Notes: generated by a model not told the origin, from the sequence alone. Shown: positions 54,901-63,099, counted from the stretch's first letter. The stretch is 64,000 bases of DNA from Cotesia glomerata (GCF_020080835.1 NC_058158.1:1364001-1428000), one strand, 5' to 3'. Made by a program: numbers and translations.

Positions 54901-57812
54901 AGTTTAAAATAACATTTTTTTTCAATTTATTAACTTTTATTTTTTTTTTTATACCCGCCCCGACCAGCAAAGCCTCGGCTTTGCAAAAGTCGGGCGGCGC
55001 CCCCTTCATGCCCGGCAAAACCTCGGTTTCGCCTCGGTTTTGCAAAACACCTTCCCCGGGGTTGCGTACTTTCGGCTGGAGAGCAAGAAAAATAGTATAA
55101 TACCCATGACCAGAATGTTGGATACCCTGACGTATGTGATATGATGGCCTCGGCTACGCCTCGGCCGTCATATCCCATACGCCAGGAAATCCAACTTTCT
55201 GGCCTTGGGTTGTATAATACTATATGTGCTTATGGTAATTTTTTTTAAAACTAAATTTTATTGAATTTGGAACAGTAATTTAACGACTGACAGTACTTTC
55301 TTGAATGATAAATTTAATATAAGGTAAAAGCCCCAATATATGATCATGTACCAGTATATGATCACTCCATGTATTTGTATACCTATATTTGTGAATATAG
55401 ATATACAAATACATGGAGTGATCATATACTGGTACGTGATCATCTATTGGGGCTTTTACCTTAGTCTAACATTTTCTGCTAGTCTAAAAATATCGCAGTA
55501 TGAAAAATTGGGTATTCCGTTTATTGAATTTAAATAAAGTTAAAATCCTTGAAGCTGCAGAACCGATAATTTTTAAAATAAATTTAAAAATTTCAATTTC
55601 CAAAGAACACGTAGGAAAGATAACTTTTTAAAACAGTAATAAAAAGTGACTCAATAGCAGGATTATGATCCGTGAATATGAAGAGTTTTATTGTCATTCT
55701 ATAAATATCTCGAGTAAAACGATGCATTTCTATAAAAACGTCGACAAACACGAACGGTACCTGCCAATACCTTTTCAGCGACATCCGCAAGGACTTTAAT
55801 AACAATATCAATATTATTTCAGACTCTTGTGAAGGTGAAGGTTAAAACTTGACATAAAATCAACGATCTGACGAAATTGGTCGAGCAAAATTGCAGTACG
55901 AACAAACCGATGCCATTAAAGATAAAAACATTAAACCCGGTTCTTAGACACAGCATGTCCGCGTATCTAGAAACTGCAAACAAAGGGCCGTCAGGAACAA
56001 TAAAGAAACAATAGCAAAGTCCATTGTACTAAAAATTAAGGGGTGTTTTTTTTAGTTTTTCCAAGTATCTTTCCAGCTGACAGACAATCTAACAAAGGCG
56101 GAGACTAAAAACTAAATATTAAGATAAAAACAATATCTTTATATACAGAAAAAAAATTAACTTAAATTAACGTGAAGAATTTTGAAGAACTTCATTTTAT
56201 TGATTTAAATAAAAAAATTCTTAAATTAAGAATTTTTTTTTGGTTTAAGTAAATTTTACTTGATTTAAAACTTTTAAGAAATTACTAGTCGCTATGTGAC
56301 TGCCGTGAATTGTGAACTATAAATAAATAAAATTTTGTTTTATTAAATAATGACTTTTGTTAAATTGCACTGTACTTTCTTAACAATTGACATTTTTTAA
56401 GATATAAGCTCATCCCGATGTTATGCTCATCAAGAGCTTTCATTTGAGTACCCACATGCATTTTCATATATTTTTCATATATAAATATATATAATATATA
56501 TAAACATATGAAAAATTGATGTGGGTACTCAAATGAAAGGTCTTGATGAGTGTAACATCGGGATGAGCTTATATCTTTAAAAATGTTAATAGTTCACAAG
56601 ATAGCTAAGTCAGTTCTTAATTATTGACATTTTTTAAGATATAAGCTCATCCCGATATTACACTCATCAAGGGCTTTAATTTGAGTACCCACATACATTT
56701 TTATATATTTTTCATATATAAATATATATAATATATATAAATATATGAAAAATTGATGTGGGTACTCAAATGAAAGGTCTTAATGAGTGTAACATCGGGA
56801 TGAGCTTATATATTTAAAAATCTCAATAGTTCACAAGATACAAGGTCATTTCTTAATTATTGACATTTTTTAAAATATAAGCTCATCCTGATGTTATACT
56901 CATCAAGAGCTTTCATTTGAGTACCCACATGTATTTTCATATATTTTTCATATATAGTGGGGGAGGGGAGAAAACTTTAGCACACATCTGCATCTGTAGT
57001 GAAGCTTGGAGATTACAAGCAGATGAAACCAAAAGCTTTATGGAAATATGGAAAGGTAATCGGCTAGAAAGTGAGATGCGTAGTTTGCTTGTAGAAATAA
57101 TTGAGGAATTCTGTACGTTTGTAAGAGTGATTGAAAATAAGTTAAAAGACTGTAAATGAGTGTCACGTCAAAAATGTAAGATGTGCGTTGATATTTAATG
57201 TATGCTCTGTTGTGATCTTAGGGAATAAGACAAAATGTAACTCTATGTATTGTTGCAAATAGAAAATATCCTGTAAGGACATGCAATGAAATAAAAATTA
57301 TTATTATATATTTTTCATATATACATATATATAATGTATATAAATATATGAAAAATTGATGTGGGTACTCAGATGAAAGGTCTTGATGAGTGTATCATCG
57401 GGATGAGCTTATATCTTTAAAAATGTCAATAGTTCACAAGATACTGGGTAATTTCTTAATTATAGAGCATTTTCGAAGGCATCCTAAATACCTAAAAAAA
57501 CTATCCTGGAGACAAAATTTTTCTTATTCTCTCAACAATATAGATTTTCTTGATTAAATAACTTTTTTCTTCATTCAAGTTAATTTTTTTTTCTACGTAT
57601 AATCTTAAAAGTTCACATACCCAGAATAATAGACGCATTGGCTCGCTGTACCAGTTTGTCAACGGTGTTCTTGAACTCCTTGGACTCCTTGATCCTTACT
57701 TGGGCAACTTTGTTTTCGCCCAATTTCGGCTTGCCCATTATCGCCATCCTCTCCTGTTTGGTCCTCTCCTCCGGGGGCTTGAGTTCTGCAGCAACAGCCA
57801 GTCCTGCCTCGG
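25999..57812 (-). CDS. Calx: Na+/Ca2+ exchanger (Calx/NCX), C-terminal half in five exons
   Basis: Join of 57621-57812, 50051-50227, 34031-34189, 28832-29003 and 25999-26203 on the minus strand, giving 301 residues to the stop; the N-terminal part is not in the window. The family is a plasma-membrane antiporter that extrudes one Ca2+ for about three Na+. The order is: end of the second Ca2+-binding (Calx-beta) domain (ESKEFKNTVDKLVQRANASI), the linker GTSSWKEQFTEALTVSGG with an acidic stretch, a membrane segment TIFWKVLFAFVPPT, a further segment, then the full alpha-2 repeat (GIKDSVTAVVFVALGTSIPD to GNVTGSNAVNVFLGIGIAW), two more hydrophobic segments, GGELGGP and the conserved terminus LEAYGVIKGF. 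All exon phases fit (1/2 splits, 2/1 at the last). All key alpha-2 residues look intact, so it should be functional. Introns of 2.6, 5.0, 15.9 and 7.4 kb hold most of the window's transposons. Confidence 0.93.
26221..26580. other. Intron sequence, nothing recognised
   Basis: Unique sequence next to the last exchanger exon, with no further exon or repeat. Confidence 0.4.
26590..27845. repeat. AT-rich tandem repeat, period about 400 bp
   Basis: TTTTTAACTACTC followed by AAAATTAACTT recurs near 26828, 27222 and 27630, with shared AAACTATCATACTTTTTAAAAT and AAACGTCATTTTT segments. The last unit includes a foldback around CTTGATTTAAG-type sequences. In the final exchanger intron. Confidence 0.6.
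28043..28310. repeat. Direct repeat TTAGCTTCACTTGTATGTCAG
   Basis: Two copies (28049 and 28227 onward) of a segment with TTAGCTTCACTTGTATGTC, short GTCAGTATGTCAGTATG runs, then AACTCTCCGTGGGTAAT and GCGCGCCTG. The intervening part is relatively GC-rich. Origin unknown. Confidence 0.7.
28381..28789. mobile_element. Foldback element with arms of about 170 bp
   Basis: 28381-28550 and 28616-28789 are inverted copies, sharing AGTTTAAAAA...CACGCTTTTATAGAAAACC and ATAATAGTGTAAATAAAAAA. The outer right arm ends 43 bp before the donor of the exchanger exon at 28832. Confidence 0.8.
28832..29003 (-). CDS. Calx: Calx-type exchanger exon with second half of alpha-2 repeat
   Basis: The acceptor is aaatttcag|AC and the donor GGCAA|gtaagt. 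It encodes DTFASKVAACQDKYADASVG, then NVTGSNAVNVFLGIGIAWSI, AAIYHAYHGNQFRVEPG. The GNVTGSNAVNVFLGIG motif is a hallmark of the alpha-2 ion-binding region. Confidence 0.95.
29010..30082. other. Intron sequence, no feature recognised
   Basis: Fairly unique to about 29800, then AT-rich. No exon with family signal. Confidence 0.4.
30083..31518 (-). mobile_element. Non-autonomous Helitron copy 3, longest array
   Basis: Inverted orientation: CTAG at 30083-30086 with the hairpin GCAGTCACTATGTGACTGC just inside, and the 5' TCTATATTATTAAGA end at 31518. The flanks are T (3') and A (5') as expected. Five tandem foldback units give 1436 bp, the longest copy here. In the exchanger intron 29004-34030. 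Confidence 0.88.
31519..32740. other. Intron sequence, no gene recognised
   Basis: A 96-codon frame at 32044-32334 (+) starts with TTG and has no recognisable domain. The rest is unique sequence. Confidence 0.4.
32740..33640. repeat. AT-only tandem repeat, period about 117 bp
   Basis: AAAAAATAAATTTTAATTAA recurs near 32907, 33179, 33291, 33407 and 33525, with TTTTTTAATAATTAAATT between. GC content is close to zero. Confidence 0.75.
34031..34189 (-). CDS. Calx: Calx-type exchanger exon with first half of alpha-2 repeat
   Basis: The acceptor is gtgttacag|AC and the donor CCCG|gtaagt. It encodes NIAGGYLCFVVSIAGIGVVT, AVIGDVASYFGCTLGIKDSV and TAVVFVALGTSIP. The phase fits both neighbours (split Asn and split Asp codons). 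Confidence 0.95.
34435..34640 (-). repeat. Dispersed repeat with GGTGGCGCATTGTCGCT core, copy a
   Basis: It contains AAGCGACAATGCGCCACC and GGAGATTTTTAGTACTAAGT, the reverse of the copies at 39235-39440 and 39700-40160. No terminal repeats identified. Confidence 0.65.
35159..35190. repeat. GT microsatellite
   Basis: About 16 GT units in the largest exchanger intron. It accounts for the poly-HT open frames on the other strand. Confidence 0.95.
35191..36846. other. Intron sequence, no feature recognised
   Basis: Mostly unique AT-rich DNA. Two related segments near 35930-36030 and 36450-36560 share TATTAGGAGTTACAGCT-type words. Confidence 0.35.
36847..37067. mobile_element. Foldback MITE, CACTGATACAAAAATTAAC family (empty site)
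   Basis: The ends CACTGATACAAAAATTAACT and the inverted AGTTAATTTTTGTATCAGTG enclose arms with CTTGAACCAAGAATACCATT and GAAGAAAATGATTTT. It is uninterrupted at CTTGATTTAAG, where the sister copy at 52344-52689 carries an extra 125 bp. Confidence 0.85.
37134..37998 (-). mobile_element. Non-autonomous inverted-repeat element, copy 2 (AACTTCCCGCTAA)
   Basis: Reverse orientation relative to 6485-7430. The right end is TTAGCGGGAAGTT at 37982-37994; the left end is degenerate (ATTTCCCGCTAA) with the same extra GACCCTGAAGGTCATCCCTG outside it. The interior is collinear with copy 1, including the GAGCTCTTCGAGCTC hairpins and a short CA run near 37820. Confidence 0.75.
38030..38880. other. Repeat-free, relatively GC-rich intron island
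   Basis: Base composition is near balanced against the AT-rich surroundings and no transposon was recognised. The two open frames on the plus strand (38135-38395 and 38593-38808) lack any domain and good splice sites. It may be a regulatory island or an unrecognised exon of another transcript. Confidence 0.35.
39235..39440 (+). repeat. Dispersed repeat with GTGGCGCATTGTCGCT core, copy b (empty site)
   Basis: It contains CTCCGACAAGTGGCGCATTG, then TTGAGAATATAACTAAAC and CATCTATTTAAATCTAAATT. The undisturbed TTTAAATCTAA is the empty-site form of the TTAA insertion in copy c. Confidence 0.7.
39515..39670 (+). mobile_element. Partial CACTGATAGAAGGATTT MITE
   Basis: The left end CACTGATAGAAGGATTTATT and about 150 bp match 15571-15841. 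The right end is missing, and copy c of the GTGGCGCATTGTCGCT repeat follows. Confidence 0.6.
39675..40160 (+). repeat. Dispersed repeat copy c, interrupted by a TTAA insertion
   Basis: Collinear with copy b: CTCCGACAGGTGGCGCATTG, TTGAGAATATAACTAAAC, then AACTATTTAA, where the element 39842-40084 interrupts; it resumes TTAAATCTAATTTTACT. Confidence 0.7.
39842..40084. mobile_element. piggyBac-like MITE with TTAA target duplication
   Basis: 243 bp flanked by TTAA at 39838-39841 and 40085-40088. The inverted ends are GAGCCGGTCCCTATG and the reverse of GATGGGATCGGCAC. The interior has a large hairpin around AACGCTCAGCTACGTAATAG/TAGCTGAGCGTTTTTTTCG. The TTAA duplication is typical of piggyBac-type elements, but the termini are not the usual CCC(T/A) start. 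Confidence 0.75.
40161..41984. other. Intron sequence, no gene recognised
   Basis: 40480-41420 is moderately GC-rich and free of recognised repeats. Its open frames lack domains. Confidence 0.4.
41985..42670 (+). mobile_element. Non-autonomous Helitron copy 4, 5'-truncated
   Basis: Homology starts near TTTAGTGTCATTACAAAGGT, about 70 bp inside the 5' end of copy 2. The 3' end is intact with GCAGTCACAAAGTGACTGC-AAGGTTA-CTAG and then T. Two foldback units. Confidence 0.8.
42671..44656. other. Intron sequence, no feature recognised
   Basis: Largely unique. Open frames at 42753-43052 and 43284-43544 on the minus strand have no recognisable domain or splice context. Confidence 0.4.
44657..45360 (-). 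mobile_element. Non-autonomous Helitron copy 5
   Basis: Inverted orientation. The 5' TCTATATTATTAAAA end is at 45360 with flank A. At the 3' end the hairpin (GCAGTCAGTATGTGACTGC) is kept but CTAG is mutated to CAAA. Two foldback units. Confidence 0.8.
45361..46543. other. Intron sequence, no gene recognised
   Basis: Unique AT-rich DNA. The small open frames are not supported. Confidence 0.35.
46544..47105. mobile_element. Foldback MITE with TACACGG termini
   Basis: The left end TACACGGAAAAAAGAAGAAT and the right end TCTTTTTTCCGTGTA are inverted. The arms contain ATTACATTATGTAATGTAA and many TTACATT/AATGTAA segments. 562 bp. Confidence 0.75.
47106..48383. other. Intron sequence with a GC-richer core, nothing recognised
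   Basis: 47360-48120 is free of recognised repeats and more GC-rich than its flanks. Overlapping open frames on both strands show no family signal. Confidence 0.35.
48384..49415 (+). mobile_element. Non-autonomous Helitron copy 6, both ends present
   Basis: A|TCGATATTATTAAGA at the start and GGCAGTCACATAGTGACTG-AAAGGTTG-CTAG|T at the end. Three foldback units, one with a (TA)n centre of about 60 bp at 48928-48988. Confidence 0.85.
49625..49672 (+). repeat. Possible degraded 3' end of a second Helitron-like family
   Basis: The hairpin GCGCGC-GTGTACA-GCGCGC is followed by AATTTAAATTTCTAAT. The 125-bp insertion at 52443-52567 ends GCGCGCAATTTAAATTCCTAG, so both may share a 3' terminus of the CTRR type. 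No matching 5' end was fixed. Confidence 0.4.
50051..50227 (-). CDS. Calx: Calx-type exchanger exon, linker after CBD2 and membrane segment
   Basis: The acceptor is aaaaaacag|GT and the donor CACCA|gtgagt. It encodes GTSSWKEQFTEALTVSGG, an acidic run DDDDDAEADAEG, then STADYLMHSLTIFWKVLFAF and VPPT. The acidic run and FWKVLFAFVPPT are family features. The GAC repeat codons are a small microsatellite. Confidence 0.95.
50871..52261. mobile_element. TACACGG MITE with internal tandem duplication
   Basis: Termini TACACGGAAAAAAGTAAAC and the reversed TTTTTTCCGTGTA. An internal right end (CCGTGTA) at 51626-51632 is followed by a second copy of the body: CAATTTAYTCTTTACATGG at 51007 and 51633, period 626 bp. 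The two bodies are near-identical, including a 66-codon frame on the minus strand (51200-51400 and 51828-52028) that looks fortuitous. Confidence 0.75.
52344..52689. mobile_element. Foldback MITE, CACTGATA-AAAAATTAAC family, with insertion
   Basis: Sister of 36847-37067 with the same arms (CTTGAACCAAGAATACCATT). It is split at CTTGA|TTTAAG by the 125-bp insertion 52443-52567. Confidence 0.85.
52443..52567 (+). mobile_element. 125-bp Helitron-like insertion (TC...CTAG)
   Basis: It starts TCCTTTATAATAAAACAG and ends GCGCGCAATTTAAATTCCTAG, placed exactly between host A and T with no target duplication. The sister MITE at 36847-37067 has the uninterrupted site CTTGATTTAAG. TC/CTRR ends and A-T insertion are the Helitron rule. 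A short hairpin lies before the end. The 5' string resembles starts known from animal Helitrons (from memory, TCCTATATAATAAAA-type). Confidence 0.75.
53005..53703. mobile_element. Foldback MITE with TACACAGAAAGAAAG termini
   Basis: It begins TACACAGAAAGAAAGGTTCACTTG-type and ends CTTTCTTTCTGTGTA. The interior is full of CTTGAGCCAAGAAAAT and TTTTCTTG...AAG inverted segments like the CACTGATA foldbacks, so the families are related in body but not in ends. Confidence 0.65.
53704..54302. other. Intron sequence, no feature recognised
   Basis: AT-rich, including a short AAATAAATAAATAAAATAAAA run near 54050. Confidence 0.35.
54303..55092. mobile_element. Inverted-repeat element with CG-rich interior
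   Basis: The ends TTTTTCTTGCTCTCC-AGCCGAAAGTACGC (54303-54332) and the inverted form at 55064-55092 match over about 28 bp. The interior has CG-rich islands at both ends, with CCTCGGTTTCGCCTCGG near 55021 recalling the hairpin modules at 5.3, 14.8 and 18.2 kb. It abuts the hairpin 55093-55224. Confidence 0.65.
55093..55224. repeat. CG-rich hairpin with CCTCGGCTACGCCTCGG centre
   Basis: Arms from TAGTATAATACCCATGACCAG to the inverted GGCCTTGGGTTGTATAATACTA, with GGCGTATGGGATATGACGG-type inner arms. The TAGTATAwTAC end matches the B modules elsewhere, but the arms differ. Confidence 0.7.
55320..55463. mobile_element. Near-perfect 144-bp palindrome
   Basis: The ends TAAGGTAAAAGCCCCAATA and TATTGGGGCTTTTACCTTA are inverted, and the arms (about 68 bp, containing TACTGG and TGATCACTCCATGTATTTGT) meet at a very small loop. 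Only a few mismatches. Probably a very small MITE. Confidence 0.85.
55464..56284. other. Intron sequence, no feature recognised
   Basis: Mostly unique to 56100, then AAAATTAACTTAAATTAA-type foldback remnants near 56145-56280. Confidence 0.35.
56285..57544 (-). mobile_element. Non-autonomous Helitron copy 7, split by a LINE fragment
   Basis: Inverted orientation. The 5' TCTATATTGTTGAGA end is at 57544 with flank A. The 3' CTAG at 56285-56288 is kept, but about 11 bp between it and the hairpin are deleted. Three foldback units, the last interrupted at 56957-57305. Confidence 0.85.
56957..57305 (+). mobile_element. 3' fragment of a non-LTR retrotransposon with 18-bp target duplication
   Basis: It is flanked by identical ATATATTTTTCATATATA copies at 56939-56956 and 57306-57323. 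The insert carries an open frame (56957-57159) GGGEKTLAHICICSEAWRLQ continuing to ENKLKDCK-stop, like the Cys/His-bearing C-terminus of LINE reverse transcriptases (E-x-L-x-H-x-x-x-x-C). A short 3' UTR ends in AAATAAAAATTATTATT. The 5' truncation and target duplication fit target-primed reverse transcription. The clade cannot be named from this piece. Confidence 0.75.
57621..57812 (-). CDS. Calx: Calx-type exchanger exon, end of second Ca2+-binding domain
   Basis: The acceptor is ttcattccag|CC and the donor CTGG|gtatgt. It encodes EAGLAVAAELKPPEERTKQE, RMAIMGKPKLGENKVAQVRI and KESKEFKNTVDKLVQRANASIIL. The GKPKLGE and ESKEFKNTVDKL motifs are typical of the C-terminal strands of CBD2. The exon begins inside a codon, so another exon lies upstream (higher coordinates). 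Confidence 0.93.
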
Positions 57813-57819
57813 CTGGAAT

Positions 57820-60800
57820 GAAAACAATTTAAATTTTATTAACTTCCTCGAATGGGTTCCAGATAACAAAACACCCTTGACTTGGATTTTGATCTCGAAT
57901 TCGAATCCCCGATTGTCAATAAAAAGCACAATACAGAATACAGAACAAAACGAAAAACAATAATAGAACCCCGTTAAATTCTCAAAAGCTATTTATGTTC
58001 ACTATTGTTCTAGCTTTACTTCGCAATATCTTCCTACTGCACAATAAGAACAGAAGGCAGTTATCGATTTTCAAAATGGTATGAATTATGCCTACAAGTA
58101 CTACATCGCTTATGATTGCCGATATAAGCCTACGCCAGTTCAAAATCATGTTTCATGTCTTCAGCAATTCAAAACTTTACTCAACCTTGTTTTTTATTAT
58201 TTATTTTAAAACAATAATATTCATGTCGTCGGAAAAGTTTATACCCGAGGCTGTGAACTGCTTCACAAGTTTGTTCAACCCACTTCAGCCAATGGGCTAA
58301 AAATTTATACGAGTACGTGGTGTTATGACCAGCGTGCTTTCTATTTCTGATTACGCGTTGTTGTCTACACCAACTGTTAACTTTCACCGTAATTATGTTG
58401 GAGATCGATAGTCTAATACTTGCATTACTTGAATTACGGTATTAAAGATGACTCAAGCTTCCGTTTAAATTGTTCTACTATTTTCTAACGTAATAATAGC
58501 ATAAGTTGATGTGCAATTTGCGTCATTATATGCTTACGATGCAGAAGGGTGAAAAAAAATATTTTATTACGGGCTTGCAGTCTTGGAGCGTTTTTGCGGA
58601 GGAAGAATTGTTCGATAACTTGATTTTTTTGCATTTTAATAAATAATGTATACTACTAATGTATACACGCAAAGTTTTTGTAGTTTGAAGAACGTCGTAG
58701 GATTTTAGATAAGGTTCTATGAGAAGAAAGTTTAGATTACAATTTGATAAAGTTTACATAGGCATAGCCTATTTTTGTACATGCATGTTATTGAAGTTTT
58801 CAATTTTTTTCAAGAAACACTTCTTGAAATATTTTTGAATTTCTTGTTTGAAAATATTATCTTGACTTGAAAAATTCTAAACTTTTGATCAAAGGTATAT
58901 TTATTTTCATATCGGATGATACAATTAAATTCTTTATTAAAAAACAACTGTCTAAAATTTTTGAATCGAGAAAATTGTTCTAATAAAAAGAAAGAGAAGT
59001 GTTTTTCTAAAATTCATTTTGAAATGTCTTTAAGACTTTTTTTTATGATTTATAAATTTTTGTAGAAATTGGGTTACCGTGTTATTGACCCTTTGGGCAG
59101 TTGAGTTTAAAAAAAGGCGATAAATGAATAAATAAATAATGGCTGCCCAATTTTAAAATGCAGTAACTGCAAAATTTTTATACCTGATTTTTTCTAGTAT
59201 TGCTGCATTTTTTATAACTTTTAGGCCTTAATTTTAACTATTTTTTCTTAAAAATGTTTGTATTCAAGTATTTTCTATTGACAAGTCAAATTTTTCATCA
59301 AAAAAATTGAAAAAAATTTTTAAATGTTAGTTACTGTGTTTTGAAATTGGGTAGCCGATAAATCAATATAGAAAATGACAAGTCGGTAATATTTTGATTC
59401 AACGTTACCACGCATCTTAATTTAATAGAAAAACATTCTTCGATAAAATAGTTTATTTTGTTCGAAAACAATAAAGCGACTCTTAAAGTAAACAAATTTT
59501 AAATTGATAGAGCTACTTTTTTTCACCTATAAGTTTCATGTACTTAGTTTAAGAATAAATTTCCTGGATTTATAAAACTGAAAGTAACTCAAAAAAAAAA
59601 ATAAAATTGTTCTTGAACAAAGTAGTTTTATTTTTCCATGCCCAGAAAAAATTTACTTGAATCAGGTAAATAATTTTGAAGAATTTATTAATCTTCTTGA
59701 TTCGAATAGAAAATTTTTTAGACTAAAAAATTTTTCTTGGTTTCAGTAAATTTTACTTAATTCAAAAATTTTTCGTCTTCATTCAAAACAATGAAACTTC
59801 AAAATTATTTTCTTAGCTCAAGAATTTTTCTCTTGATTTGATAATTTTTTTTTTCAATGCGGACTTAAAAATATAAATGAAAAATGAATATTTTCAATTT
59901 ATCAAAACTTGGAAATTTTATCAGTTGAAAAAAACAATAACATTTTAGTTAGCAGCTCATTTTTTATCAGAATTTTATATCAACACCTAATGTCCACCCA
60001 CTAAAGAAAAATTGAAAGGAAGGGAGACAGAAGGGGAGCTATACATTATTCATTGAAGGGAATTTCTCGGAAAAGGGATCTTTTAGTACAGAGCACAGAT
60101 AACCGAAAAAATAATCCAGTTAAGATGACCTGAGAGCACAACAGAAATACATTTTTTGCTGATCAGATCCTCATAAATTCTAGCTCATATATGAAGATGA
60201 CAGGCTCCGAGCTTACAATGTTGTTTTATTTGCTCATCAATCCGCGTATTGGTTCACCTCAGCACGAGCCGATATGACCGCAACATTGATTACATTCTCC
60301 GGTTTTCTATTTGCTGTGTACGCTAATATATACTTCTCTCCAATACAATACAGGTGATGGTAAAAAGAAGATCGATAGTTGACATTTAAAAGTTTGGGGG
60401 CATAATCATAAAAAAGCATTGTGCTAGTTTGTTTTTTGTTTTTTCACCGCGCTTTTGTTGACATTATTTCGCCCCCGAATGTAACATGCTGCTAATTCCG
60501 AAGTAAAGCGACCTATATTAGAATACTGTGAACTTTAAACTCTAAATTGCGAACAGTAGGGGGCTCGACGTACGGCAAACACTAACCGCATCAATCTTGG
60601 AGAAACTATTCGGTGACAATGGGGGCGAATGTTACATCTGGGATGAATTAATGTTGTGGTGAAGATTATCCAGAGTTTCGGAACAATAGTACGTGTAATA
60701 TCAGTAAAAACTTATGTTTTTGTGATAAAAATTTAGAATTATTTCGAAAATTTCTGAAATTAATTTCTTCGAAAATTATTAAACTGTATTTAAAGAATAT

Positions 60801-62070
60801 CTTTTAATTTAAACGCTTGTATTAATCGACTAAACATAAGAGACCTTTTTAGAAGATAAATTAATTTCCTACAAAAATTATTAATTTTTACTTCATAACT
60901 CTCATTAATTAGCAAATTAAAAATATATAAAGAAAAAAAAAAAATTCTTTTTTTTTTTAATTTTTCAAGCTTTGGCCTTCAATATCTTCTAAATACGGTT
61001 AGATTTATGAAAAAAATTTATGAGACTTATTTTGTAGAGCTTTTTGACGAGTTATGAACGTTAATTTTTTTGACCTACTGTAATGGGTATAATTGTTATT
61101 ACTATTATGCAGTGGGTACCGATGATTGGGAGAATCGATTTGCAGATAATATTGAGTAATTACTGACACTCACGATTAGTCCTTGAAATCGGGGATATTG
61201 CGACCTTACATCATGTAACTATATCCCGCTTTAGTTTCCCTCATAACGATAATGATGGGCCACAGTAAAGCATTGTACCGAGCTATTAATCTATCTGCGG
61301 TCGCATCGAGGCAGCTACTAGCTTGTAGCTTGTAGCTTGTACCTGCTCTAATGTCAATGTTTATCGATCCTGCCTTCATTATTTATTATTTATATTAATA
61401 TTGATACTGTTATTATTATCATTTATTTTTTATTTAATAAATTATTTTTAGAAACGGATATCGAGTTCCAGTGGGAGAGAATGTCTAATTTATGGTTCTG
61501 ATTTTTCATTTTTTAGGTGGGTATTAATATTGTATTGGAAAATTTTCATCATATTGTATAGAGTAAATTTTTTTATTATATTTTAGTCAATTTCATTTAA
61601 AAAAAAGAAAAAAAAATTATTTAGCAGCCAAAATGATTTTTTAGAACCACAAAAATATAGGCAATTTTTTATTAAAAAAAAAAATAAAAATTTAATTGAA
61701 GATTAAATTCTTTAAAAAAATATTTTAAAATTAAATATTTGAAAAATTTTATCGCTTTAAAGTGATTTTTATTATTAAAAAAAATATTTCAGTGTAAAAT
61801 TATTTTGTTTGTGTGAAAATAGACCATTATAAATCATTTTTATAAGAATTCCAAAGCACTTTGTGAAAAAAAATTGAAGATTTACATAAATCTATGTAAA
61901 TCTCCATATTGATGGCACTTGGACCTAAAAAAACTAAGTTCTCTCTTAATAAATCACTAAAGATTATTTTATTATAAAAAAAAACTCGAAAACTAAATTA
62001 GCTTTGTATAATTAGATTAAAAATCGTCAATTTTCCGAGATTTCATCATTGATTGCCTAACCCGCGATGA
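57820..62070. other. Exchanger intron or upstream region, no exon recognised
   Basis: No further Calx exon was found. 58090-58520 is less AT-rich and holds a 68-codon minus-strand frame of unknown origin (58181-58387). 59640-59860 has CTTGAATCAAG-type foldback sequence. 60180-60660 is moderately GC-rich and contains GCCCCCGAATGTAACAT and GGGGGCGAATGTTACAT. Confidence 0.4.
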
Positions 62071-62074
62071 AAAA

Positions 62075-63099
62075 TACACGGTGAGAAATTTCTGTAGAAA
62101 TTTACTATGCATACATAATAAGACTGAACCTTAATGACTCAATTCAAAATATTACCATTAAAATTTAAGAATATCATATTGTACCAATCAATATTTACTA
62201 GGGACCATAGTAAATTTGACCATGTAAACTGACAGAACAAAAACTGTTAGTGTGCTTAAAACTTTTCATTATAGTTCCATAGTAAAATTTCTGTTGCTCA
62301 GTCGACAATAAAAATTTATAAAAAAGTTTCACATTTAGTCACGTGTACTCGGTTTAAATTTAAAATTGTGACTATGAAATTTTCAAATGTCTCTTTCATT
62401 TTTTCGTGCTGCTTTGTTTTGTCAACATAAGTGTACAGACGCTATCAGTAGTGGTTAACGGTGTTATGAAAATTGCAATAAACATTAAGTTTTAAATAAA
62501 TATTAGTTTATAAATCCATCAACACATGAATAGTTAATGAATATTTGTAAGATTCATAAATAATAAAATATCTAATAATTTACCGTGAAAAATTAAAATG
62601 AAAACAAACATTTGATGGTTAACCTGCAACCGACACTTCTAATAATAATAAAAAATAATTTAAAAGTTATATATTGTGTTTATAATTATTCATAATAAAA
62701 TTAACTGCCAAAATAAATCCTACGTTCATTGTTAAAAATGAAAAAAAATTATATTTTAAAAAAATATTTTTAAAAATTATTGCAAACAAAAAAAATCTTG
62801 TTTGGTTTGATATTTTTTGATTGCTAAAAACATTTTACTCTAAAATTTTTATTTTTACAAACGTTTTCTTATTTTTTTTGCTATAGTACATTCGGAAATT
62901 TAAATTATTGCATATTTCATTTTACTATGGTACATTTCAATTTCTACCATTTACTATGTCTGATTTCATTTGTTTCGGAAATTACTATGGGCCATTGTAA
63001 AATTTTATTCTGAGTCAATAAGGTTCACTAGTAATATGCACCATTGTAATATCTAAAATCCATGCAGAATAAAAAATAATGGAACTTTCTCACCGTGTA
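62075..63099. mobile_element. Inverted-repeat MITE with TACACGGTGAGAAA termini
   Basis: The left end TACACGGTGAGAAATTTC and the right end AACTTTCTCACCGTGTA are inverted, 1025 bp in total. The interior has TTACTATG and CATAGTAAA segments in both orientations. No transposase frame. Confidence 0.7.

Noticed and set aside
60237..60419. 60-codon minus-strand frame (MLFYDYAPKLLNVNYRSS start)
   Set aside because: No family recognised and no exon structure; not related to Calx.
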